From JBBQWS01 sp038210415 (lineage in GTDB: Bacteria; Actinomycetota; Actinomycetes; Prado026): a stretch of DNA of 12,990 nucleotides. Positions 1 to 5,339 of the stretch are shown piece by piece; position 1 is the first letter of the stretch; each line of letters begins with the position of its first letter. The stretch spans positions 1 to 12,990 of the forward strand of contig JBBQWS010000077.1 of NCBI GenBank assembly GCA_038210415.1, in the 5' to 3' direction. Made by a program: the position numbers and the translations under genes. Under the pieces are notes generated by a model, which made no database searches, had not been told where the DNA came from, and worked only from the letters and a program-made list of their open reading frames with translations.

Positions 1-1
1 C

Positions 2-61
2 CCGAAGGCGCCAATTGCAACCACGGTGGCACCATCGATCTTGGTCTACCGCAACCGCTAG
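2..61 (+). CDS. possible 3' tail of a gene cut by the left window edge
   Basis: Read from base 2, the first 19 codons stay open and end in TAG at 59-61. The residues (PKAPIATTVAPSILVYRNR) look like an ordinary protein C-terminus with Ala/Val/Ile-rich content. Only this tail is visible, so no family can be assigned. Other frames are also open over this short stretch, so the call is tentative. Confidence 0.3.
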   Translation, partial: PKAPIATTVAPSILVYRNR

Positions 62-83
62 GGCATCGCCGCAGGTCACACGG

Positions 84-157
84 TCCCCCCGGCAGGACTT
101 GAACCTGCGACCCGCGGATTAGAAGTCCGCCGCTCTGTCCAGCTGAGCTACGGGGGG
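84..157 (-). tRNA. tRNA-Arg (anticodon TCT)
   Basis: Read on the minus strand, the sequence folds as a complete cloverleaf. The 7-bp acceptor stem CCCCCCG pairs with CGGGGGG, with A84 as discriminator. The anticodon stem GCGGA/TCCGC encloses the loop CTTCTAA, which gives anticodon TCT (reads AGA, arginine). The T-arm has the regular GGTTCAAGTCC form. The 3' CCA is not encoded, since the next genomic bases read CCG. AGA is a rare codon in GC-rich genomes, so this is expected to be a minor isoacceptor. Confidence 0.95.
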
Positions 158-197
158 CTGCCCTAAAAAGGACGTGCCGCCAGTCTAGGGAAGATCG

Positions 198-211
198 GGG
201 ACCAACGACTC
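198..211 (+). promoter_or_regulatory. possible DevR/DosR-like box upstream of the stress protein gene
   Basis: The 14-mer GGGACCAACGACTC fits the loose pattern GGGAC-N-WW-N-G-N-C-N-C of DevR (DosR) dormancy-regulator sites known from mycobacteria. It lies about 70 bp upstream of a universal stress protein gene, a class often controlled by DevR. Several palindrome positions deviate (C for T at position 6, A for T and T for C in the right arm). This is a candidate by resemblance and position only. Confidence 0.25.
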
Positions 212-282
212 TGGCGCGGGTCACCCGCCGCGCGGGATCGTTGGCTCAGGCCCAGTTGGGGCCACACGTTCGGGAGGTCGTC

Positions 283-1170
283 ATGACGCGCAAGGGAATC
301 GTCGTCGGTTACGACGGATCGCAGGAGAGTCGCGCGGCACTCGATTGGTCGTTGGACAGTGCCCGGCGGCGGGGCCTGCCGGTGCTCGCGGTCCACGCGT
401 CCGCGCTGCCCATGCCACCGTTCGCCGCAGGCGGGTACTGGAGAGTCGACGAGTCCATGCTGCGCCAGGCCGGCCAGCAGGTTCTTGACGAGGCCGTCAA
501 GCACGCCGCGCAGTACGCGCCGGAGGTCGAGTTCTCCATCAGCCTGGTCACCGCCCCGGCCGTGGCCGCCCTCATGGACGCATCGGACAACGCCGAGCTG
601 CTCGTCCTCGGTGCCCGCGGCCTCGACGGGTTCTCCGAGATGCTCGTGGGTTCCACGAGCGTCCAGCTGGCCGCTCACGCCAGCTGTCCGACCGTTGTCG
701 TACGCCCGCCTGACGACGCGCCGGAACCGGACGGAGCCGAAGCCGGTCGTATCGTCGTCGGCGTCGACGGCTCGTCGATCTCCGAGGACGCTCTCGGCTT
801 CGCGTTCGAGGAGGCGTCGCTGCGCGGCGTCGGGCTCACCGCACTGCACGCGTGGGACGCCGGATTCCTCGACCTGCCGGGACACGGTGCCCCGGTGCCG
901 GCTCAGGTCGCCACCGACGCCTTCCTCGACGAGGAGATCCGCGTGCTCGCCGAGTCGCTGGCCGGTTGGCGCGAAAAGTTCCCCGACGTCGATGTGCGTC
1001 AGGACGTCATCAAGGGTCGTCCGGCTTTCGAGCTCGTCGCCGCCTCTCGCGGTGCCGTGCTGCTCGTCGTCGGTTCGCGTGGACGTGGCGGCTTCACGTC
1101 ACTGCTGCTCGGTTCGGTGAGTCACACCGTCCTGCACCACGCCCACTGCCCGGTGGCGGTCGTCCGGTAG
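283..1170 (+). CDS. tandem universal stress protein (two UspA domains)
   Basis: This 295-aa cytoplasmic protein carries two UspA-type nucleotide-binding domains, at about residues 1-142 and 155-295. Each begins with a beta strand ending in an Asp (VVGYDGS, VVGVDGS). Each ends with the ATP-binding signature G-x2-G-x9-G-S: G110-A-R-G...G123-S and G264-S-R-G...G277-S. Both halves should therefore bind ATP, unlike non-binding UspA paralogues. Family members are linked to stress survival, hypoxia and dormancy in actinobacteria; the exact role is unknown. The ATG at 283 was chosen over the upstream TTG at 241 because GGGAGG sits 5 nt before it and the first beta strand starts immediately after it. 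The stop is followed after only 2 nt by a possible GTG start of orn, suggesting co-transcription. Confidence 0.93.
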   Translation: MTRKGIVVGYDGSQESRAALDWSLDSARRRGLPVLAVHASALPMPPFAAGGYWRVDESMLRQAGQQVLDEAVKHAAQYAPEVEFSISLVTAPAVAALMDASDNAELLVLGARGLDGFSEMLVGSTSVQLAAHASCPTVVVRPPDDAPEPDGAEAGRIVVGVDGSSISEDALGFAFEEASLRGVGLTALHAWDAGFLDLPGHGAPVPAQVATDAFLDEEIRVLAESLAGWREKFPDVDVRQDVIKGRPAFELVAASRGAVLLVVGSRGRGGFTSLLLGSVSHTVLHHAHCPVAVVR

Positions 1171-1193
1171 CAGTGACCGATACCCTTCCGGGC

Positions 1194-1832
1194 ATGGCCA
1201 ACGACGCACGCATGGTGTGGATCGACTGCGAGATGACCGGGCTGAGCCTTGAGCGCGATGCCCTGATCGAGATCGCAGTGGTCGTCACCGACGCTGAGTT
1301 GAACGTGCTCGGAGAGGGCGTCGACATCGTCATCAAACCGCCTGCACACGCGCTGGTCGACATGGACGAGGTCGTCGTCGAGATGCACACCGTGTCCGGG
1401 CTGTTCGACGAACTCGACGGCGGGACGACCCTCGAGGACGCCGAGGCCCTGGTCCTTGAGTACGTCCGCACGTACGTGCCGGAGCCTCGCAAGGCGCCGC
1501 TGTGCGGAAGTTCGGTCTACACCGACCGTGGCTTCATCAGTCGCGATCTGCCTGCGCTCGACGCCCACCTGCACTACCGACTGATCGACGTCTCGACGTT
1601 GAAGGAGCTGGCCCGGCGCTGGTACCCCCGGTCCTACTTCAACGCACCCGCCAAGCACGGCGGCCACCGAGCCCTGGCCGACATCCTCGACAGCATCGAA
1701 GAGCTCAAGTACTACCGGGCGGCAATCTTCGTCCCTGCGCCCGGCCCGGACACCACGACCGCCAGGGACATCGCCAGCCAGTTCGGCATGCCCGGTCCGG
1801 GCGAATCCGCTGAGCCCGACGTCACCGCCTGA
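1194..1832 (+). CDS. orn: oligoribonuclease (3'-5' exoribonuclease for nanoRNAs)
   Basis: This 212-aa DEDDh-family exonuclease degrades RNA oligomers of 2-5 nt (including pGpG) to mononucleotides in the cytoplasm, the last step of mRNA decay. The full catalytic set is visible: D11 and E13 in WIDCEMTGL, D111 in SVYTDRGF, and H158 and D163 in GGHRALAD. These positions nearly coincide with D12, E14, D112, H158 and D163 of E. coli Orn. Length is normal for the family, with a short Pro/Thr-rich tail. ATG 1194 places the first motif where relatives have it. A GTG at 1173, 2 nt after the stress-protein stop, is an in-frame alternative adding 7 residues. Neither start has a strong ribosome binding site, so translation may rely on coupling. 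tRNA-His follows downstream, a common actinobacterial arrangement. Confidence 0.95.
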   Translation: MANDARMVWIDCEMTGLSLERDALIEIAVVVTDAELNVLGEGVDIVIKPPAHALVDMDEVVVEMHTVSGLFDELDGGTTLEDAEALVLEYVRTYVPEPRKAPLCGSSVYTDRGFISRDLPALDAHLHYRLIDVSTLKELARRWYPRSYFNAPAKHGGHRALADILDSIEELKYYRAAIFVPAPGPDTTTARDIASQFGMPGPGESAEPDVTA

Positions 1833-1854
1833 CCGACCAGCACGGCGCACCAGT

Positions 1855-1860
1855 TACACT
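1855..1860 (+). promoter_or_regulatory. putative -10 element for tRNA-His
   Basis: TACACT matches TANNNT and lies 33 nt upstream of the mature tRNA-His 5' end, a suitable distance for a short leader. A weak -35 (CTGACC, 1829-1834) overlaps the end of orn with a 20-nt spacer, longer than ideal. The tRNA may also be read from the orn transcript. Confidence 0.35.
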
Positions 1861-1892
1861 GGCCACCGCCGTACCTGCTTCACGCGGCCATG

Positions 1893-1968
1893 GTGGGTGT
1901 AGCTCAGCTGGTAGAGCTCCTGGTTGTGGTCCAGGTGGCCGCGGGTTCTAGTCCCGTCACTCACCCCA
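1893..1968 (+). tRNA. tRNA-His (anticodon GTG), CCA encoded
   Basis: A full cloverleaf is present. The acceptor stem GTGGGTG/CACTCAC has one G-U pair. The D-stem is GCTC/GAGC. The anticodon arm is CCTGG-TTGTGGT-CCAGG with anticodon GTG. The T-stem is GCGGG/CCCGT. G1892 opposite C1965 provides the extra G-1 identity element of tRNA-His, and CCA is encoded at 1966-1968. The T-loop reads TTCTAGT, so position 57, nearly always a purine (TTCRA), is T. The gene is otherwise intact. It lies 14 bp from the stop codon of the convergent tryptophanase gene, with no terminator visible between them. Confidence 0.95.
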
Positions 1969-1982
1969 TGCTTGTCCGCAGA

Positions 1983-3368
1983 TCAACCGCCAACGAGTGC
2001 GAACCTTGCGGTGAAGTGCCTCAGCGTCGCTGGCGCCTCGACGATGCGGAACCCGGACAACCGCTCCGCCTCGACCGCGACCCTGCTGCAAACCTCGATC
2101 ACGTAGTCCATGTGGCTCTGGGTGTACGTACGGCGGGGAATCGCAAGACGCACGAGGTCGAGTGCCGCCGGCACCTCGGTGCCATCGGGTCGGAGCCCGA
2201 ACATCACCGTGCCGATCTCACAGCTACGCACCCCGCCGGTCTCGTACAGCGCGACCGCGAGTGCCTGACCCGGGTACTCCAGCGGGTCGATGTGGGGCAG
2301 CATCTCGCGGGCGTCGATGTACACGGCGTGACCTCCCACCGGCATCAGCACCGGTATTCCGGCCTCGTGCAAGGCGTTGCCCACGTAGGCAGTCGACCGG
2401 ATGCGATAGCGGAGGTACTCGTGGTCGACGACCTCGGCGAGCCCCTGGGCGAGCGCCTCGAGATCGCGACCGGCCAGTCCACCGTAGGTCGGGAAGCCTT
2501 CGGTGAGGATGAGCAGCTCGCGGCAGTGGGCGGCAAGGTCGTCGTCGTCCATGGCCAGCCAGCCGCCGATGTTCCCCATCGGGTCCTTCTTCGCACTCAT
2601 GGTCATTCCGTGGGCCAGGCCCGCGATCTCGCGAACGATGTCGGCCACGTTTCGCTCGGACTGACCGACCTCACGCTCGCGGATGAACCAGGCGTTCTCG
2701 GCGAACCTGCAGGCGTCGAGAAACAGTAGCTTGCCGTAGCGGTCGCATACGGCGCGGACCTCACGCAGGTTGGCCAACGAAACGGGCTGACCTCCCCCGC
2801 TGTTGTTCGTGATCGTCATGAAGACGACGGGCACGTCGTCGCCACGTTCGCGCAACAAGGCCTCGAGGGCCTCGATGTCCATGTTGCCCTTGAACGGGTG
2901 GTCGGCACGCGGGTCGCGACCCTCCGGGATCACCAGGTCGACCGCGCTGGCACCGGTGTACTCGACGTTGGCGCGCGTCGTGTCGAAATGCGTGTTGTTG
3001 GGCACCACCTTCCCGGGACCGCCGAGGACACTGAACAGGATCCGCTCCGCCGCACGTCCCTGATGAGTAGGGATGATGTGCTCGAACGGAAACAGCTTCC
3101 GGACCGCGTCCCGGAAGATGTAGTACGACGGGGACCCTGCGTACGACTCGTCTCCGTGCTGAAGCGCCGCCCACTGGTCGCGGCTCATCGCGCCCGTGCC
3201 GGAGTCGGTCAGCAGGTCGATGAGGACGTCTCTCGAGTCGATCTTGAACAGGTTGTTGCCCGCTCGTTCCAGGGCCGCACGGCGATGCTCGACGGTGGTC
3301 ATCCGGATCGGCTCCACCGAATGGATTCGGAACGGCTCGATGATCGTGCGGAACGCCAGCTCAGTCAT
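1983..3368 (-). CDS. tnaA: tryptophanase (tryptophan indole-lyase)
   Basis: This 461-aa PLP-dependent beta-eliminating lyase splits tryptophan into indole, pyruvate and ammonia in the cytoplasm. The family core is complete: EPFRI near residue 11, DLLTDSGTGAMS (51-62), the PLP-phosphate region THQGR (101-105), DACRF with D218 and R221, the Schiff-base lysine K261 in MSAKKD, and the carboxylate-binding arginine R412 in IPRR. The close relative tyrosine phenol-lyase has Arg in VRSMERG and Phe in LRFFTARF. Here those positions are I385 (VRSCEIG) and H451 (LRHFTARF), as in E. coli tryptophanase (H463). The substrate call is therefore tryptophan rather than tyrosine. Start ATG 3368 matches the family N-terminus, but no clear ribosome binding site precedes it. 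No TnaC-like leader peptide is seen. The gene is divergent from an Lrp/AsnC regulator. Confidence 0.93.
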   Translation of the reverse strand: MTELAFRTIIEPFRIHSVEPIRMTTVEHRRAALERAGNNLFKIDSRDVLIDLLTDSGTGAMSRDQWAALQHGDESYAGSPSYYIFRDAVRKLFPFEHIIPTHQGRAAERILFSVLGGPGKVVPNNTHFDTTRANVEYTGASAVDLVIPEGRDPRADHPFKGNMDIEALEALLRERGDDVPVVFMTITNNSGGGQPVSLANLREVRAVCDRYGKLLFLDACRFAENAWFIREREVGQSERNVADIVREIAGLAHGMTMSAKKDPMGNIGGWLAMDDDDLAAHCRELLILTEGFPTYGGLAGRDLEALAQGLAEVVDHEYLRYRIRSTAYVGNALHEAGIPVLMPVGGHAVYIDAREMLPHIDPLEYPGQALAVALYETGGVRSCEIGTVMFGLRPDGTEVPAALDLVRLAIPRRTYTQSHMDYVIEVCSRVAVEAERLSGFRIVEAPATLRHFTARFALVGG

Positions 3369-3403
3369 GAGTAGAGACTGCCGTCTTGGGCCGGCTGCGT
3401 GAA

Positions 3404-3478
3404 TGACGTTCGAAAGCCAGATCCGCCGACTGCCTTCCGAATAGCATCGGATCCGGCACTCTCGCTCACGTTCAGAAG
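3404..3478. promoter_or_regulatory. candidate Lrp/AsnC operator region between tnaA and its divergent regulator
   Basis: The intergenic gap holds three short dyads: TTCGAA (3409-3414), TTCCGAA (3435-3441) and TTCAGAA (3471-3477). The outer two sit in a longer near-repeat, TGACGTTCGAAAG (3404-3416) and TCACGTTCAGAAG (3466-3478). These match at 10 of 13 bases and lie 62 bp apart, close to six helical turns. Lrp-family octamers commonly bind several phased short palindromes in such divergent gaps. TAGCAT (3442-3447) is a possible -10 for the regulator gene. Function is inferred. Confidence 0.35.
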
Positions 3479-3487
3479 GCAGGCGCC

Positions 3488-3931
3488 ATGGACCGCCTTG
3501 ACTGGCACATCCTCGACGAGCTGCAGGGCGACGCCCGGCTGTCCTTCAACGAGCTGGGCCGCCGGGTCGCGCTGTCGGCGCCGTCCACCGCCGAGCGCGT
3601 ACGTCGACTGGAAGGCGGCCGCGTCATCGTCGGCTACCACGCGCAGGTCGATCCTCGACGAGCCGGACGCCCCGTCGGCGCGATCGTGCGGATGCAGTGC
3701 TACGGCCCGACCTGCCTGCTACGCGACCCGAACGTAGCCGCCTGGCCCGAGGTCCTTCAGCTGCACCGGGTCACGGGCGTCGACTGTTCCGTCCTGTTCG
3801 TCGCCGTGGAGGATGTCAGTGCCCTGGAGGTCCTGCTGGACCGCTTGTCGAACTACGGCCGACCCGAGAGCAGCATGATCCTGGACAGCTCGCTCGGTTG
3901 GAGTCCGGTGCACCCCCCGATGACCACCTGA
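3488..3931 (+). CDS. Lrp/AsnC-family transcriptional regulator
   Basis: This 147-aa protein has the two-domain Lrp/AsnC plan. An N-terminal winged helix-turn-helix spans about residues 3-50 (LDWHILDELQGDARLSFNEL, then ALSAPSTAERVRRLE as the recognition part, then VIVGYHAQVD). A C-terminal alpha-beta RAM domain spans about 63-136 and would bind an amino-acid effector and form octamers. The ATG at 3488 opens directly on the conserved LDxxIL segment; upstream AGGC-rich sequence is a weak ribosome binding site. It is divergent from tryptophanase, and such regulators often control the adjacent amino-acid catabolic gene, so tryptophan or another aromatic amino acid is the plausible effector. That ligand is inferred, not visible. 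A GC-rich hairpin follows the stop codon. Confidence 0.9.
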   Translation: MDRLDWHILDELQGDARLSFNELGRRVALSAPSTAERVRRLEGGRVIVGYHAQVDPRRAGRPVGAIVRMQCYGPTCLLRDPNVAAWPEVLQLHRVTGVDCSVLFVAVEDVSALEVLLDRLSNYGRPESSMILDSSLGWSPVHPPMTT

Positions 3932-3940
3932 CCAGCACCT

Positions 3941-3956
3941 GCGGAGGCACCTCCGC
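3941..3956 (+). terminator. hairpin after the Lrp/AsnC gene, possible U-less terminator
   Basis: GCGGAGG (3941-3947) and CCTCCGC (3950-3956) form a perfect 7-bp inverted repeat with only 2 nt between the arms, starting 10 nt after the regulator's stop codon. No T-run follows, so it would be of the U-less type sometimes proposed for GC-rich actinobacteria. Confidence 0.3.
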
Positions 3957-3971
3957 CGCTAGGCTGCGCGC

Positions 3972-4339
3972 GTGAACGACCTGGAGCTGGCTCTGCTCCC
4001 CGACAGCCGTCGCCAGCTCGATCGTCCCCATCCAGTGGACGTGGCCGAAGTGGATGTCTATGACCGAGACGATGGCACTGCTGCGCGCATCGCTCCTCGG
4101 CATCGGACTGCTGATCATCGGAGCGAAGTACTCGGTGTTCACGCTCAGCGCCGTCGGCGCGATCGCAGCCGCCGACGTGGGGACCCACCAGGCGATCGCG
4201 CACTACGTGGTCTTCGCGCTGGCGGCAGTCTCCCCGTCATCTGGCTCACCAGGGACAACCGGCTCATCGTTGTCGCCATCTGCCTGGTGTTCGGCCGTGG
4301 TTCCTCGTCAAGGCGCTCGCCGGGCTCGGGGTCCTTTAG
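3972..4339 (+). pseudogene. decayed GAP-family (Sap/LysE-like) membrane protein gene
   Basis: Pieces of one membrane protein lie in order but in three frames. GTG 3972 starts VNDLELALLP. After a one-base shift near 4002 the protein continues as TAVASSIVPIQ, the usual first helix of GAP/Sap-type exporters. The bulk of the N-terminal half is then missing. From about 4036 the C-terminal half appears (WTWPKWMS, GIGLLIIGAKYSVFTLSAVG, VVFALAAVS). The frame shifts again near 4236 to VIWLTRDNRLIVVAICLVFG and again near 4297 to WFLVKALAGLGVL, ending at TAG 4337-4339. Intact relatives are roughly 210-230 aa, and about 120 codons remain here. The large internal loss makes sequencing error an unlikely full explanation. 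The family assignment is from memory of its motifs and is moderately sure. Confidence 0.65.
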
Positions 4340-4434
4340 TACGAGGCGACGCCGAGCAGCCCGCTCGATAAGGTGTGCCACGTAGCTTCAGCGGCCCGGG
4401 CACTCCCCTGGGCACGACGACAGAGGACGGACCG

Positions 4435-4875
4435 ATGACGCAGTCTTTGCAGGCCGAGACGATAGGTCCCGTCGACGTGGCGGTGATCGTCTTCGAAGGA
4501 AACCAGTTCAACGGCGACGTGGCTCCGGCCATCGCCGACCTCCACGACCAGGGCGTGGTGCGGGTCATCGACCTGGCGTTCGTGATCAAGGAAGTGGACG
4601 GCACTACCGCGGTGATCGAGGTCGAGGACGCCGAGGTGGCGAGCGCGTTCGAGCGGATCAACGACGCCCCGCTCGACCTGCTGAACGACGACGACCTCGC
4701 CCAGGCGGCAGCTGACCTCGAACCGGGTACGTCAGCACTGGTCGTGGTCTGGGAGAACACCTGGGCCTCGCGGCTGGCGCAGGCGGTCCGCGAGTCCAAC
4801 GGAACGTTGATCGCATTGCAGCGAATCCCCCGCGAATCCGTACTGCTGGCCCTCTCGGCCCTGGATGAGGAGTAA
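4435..4875 (+). CDS. DUF6325 family protein
   Basis: This 146-aa acidic, soluble protein has alternating beta and alpha segments: GPVDVAVIVFEGN at the N-terminus, VVRVIDLAFVIKEVDG, then acidic helices, and GTSALVVVWENTWASRLAQAV near the C-terminus. It resembles the actinobacterial DUF6325 (DUF1269-like) family, whose biochemical role is unknown. The ATG at 4435 is chosen because GAGG sits 8 nt upstream; an in-frame ATG at 4375 would add an unconserved Pro/Thr-rich stretch. Its stop codon lies 5 nt before the SHOCT protein start, and the AGGAG for that gene lies across this stop, so the two are translationally linked. Such DUF6325/SHOCT neighbours recur in actinobacteria as far as I recall, suggesting a shared role. 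Confidence 0.85.
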   Translation: MTQSLQAETIGPVDVAVIVFEGNQFNGDVAPAIADLHDQGVVRVIDLAFVIKEVDGTTAVIEVEDAEVASAFERINDAPLDLLNDDDLAQAAADLEPGTSALVVVWENTWASRLAQAVRESNGTLIALQRIPRESVLLALSALDEE

Positions 4876-4880
4876 ACGTC

Positions 4881-5273
4881 ATGCGCAGACGAATGGGACG
4901 TCCCGGCTTGATGGGCACCATGGCCCGCACTGCCGTCATCGCCGGCACCGCCACCGCTGTCAGCGGAAGCGTGCAGCAGCGCTCCGCCCAGAGCGCCGCG
5001 GCCCAGCAGCAGAACGCCGCGGCGCAGCAGCAGAACGCCGCGGCGCAGCAGCAGGCGATGGTCGACCAGGCCGCGGCCCAGGCCGCAGCCCAGGTGCAGG
5101 CCCAGCAGGCCGCAGCCGCGCCGCCTGCTGCGGCGGCCCCGGCCGCGTCCGCACCGGGGATGAGCACTGACGACAAGATCGCCAAGATCAAGGAGCTCGG
5201 CGAGCTGAAAGCCGCCGGGCTGCTCACCGAGGAGGAGTTCGCCACCGAGAAGGGCCGCGTGCTCGCCGGGTAG
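4881..5273 (+). CDS. SHOCT-domain protein with Ala/Gln-rich repeats
   Basis: This 130-aa protein has three parts. A basic N-terminus is followed by a short weakly hydrophobic stretch (about residues 12-30). A low-complexity Ala/Gln/Pro region (35-92) contains an AAAQQQN repeat. A C-terminal SHOCT domain spans about residues 95-129 (DDKIAKIKELGELKAAGLLT then EEEF). SHOCT is a short helical module found at protein ends and thought to mediate oligomerisation; no catalytic activity is expected. AGGAG, 8 nt before the ATG at 4881, overlaps the end of the preceding DUF6325 gene, so the two form an operon. Association with the membrane through the N-terminal stretch is possible but uncertain. Confidence 0.85.
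   Translation: MRRRMGRPGLMGTMARTAVIAGTATAVSGSVQQRSAQSAAAQQQNAAAQQQNAAAQQQAMVDQAAAQAAAQVQAQQAAAAPPAAAAPAASAPGMSTDDKIAKIKELGELKAAGLLTEEEFATEKGRVLAG
4995..5054 (+). repeat. in-frame 21-bp tandem repeat (AAAQQQN) in the SHOCT gene
   Basis: Three successive near-identical units occupy 4995-5015, 5016-5036 and 5037-5054, the last lacking its AAC codon. Unit one differs from the next only in GCC versus GCG at the third codon. The multiple of three keeps the reading frame, so copy number could vary by slippage without breaking the protein. Confidence 0.85.
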
Positions 5274-5339
5274 CCCCGCCGATGAGTCCGAACCCACGCC
5301 GGGGCCCGACCGGCCAAGCCTGACGACAGGACTGAGTCT

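Noticed and set aside
852..1193. 114-codon upstream extension of orn in the same frame
   Set aside because: It overlaps the stress-protein gene, is Arg-rich and unlike any Orn N-terminus. The enzyme fold begins at the ATG at 1194.
1983..3368. Calling the lyase tyrosine phenol-lyase
   Set aside because: The phenol-lyase Arg is replaced by I385 and the Phe near the C-terminus by H451, both as in tryptophanase.
4995..5054. CRISPR-like spaced repeats
   Set aside because: The units are contiguous, 21 bp, in frame and inside a coding region, with no spacers.
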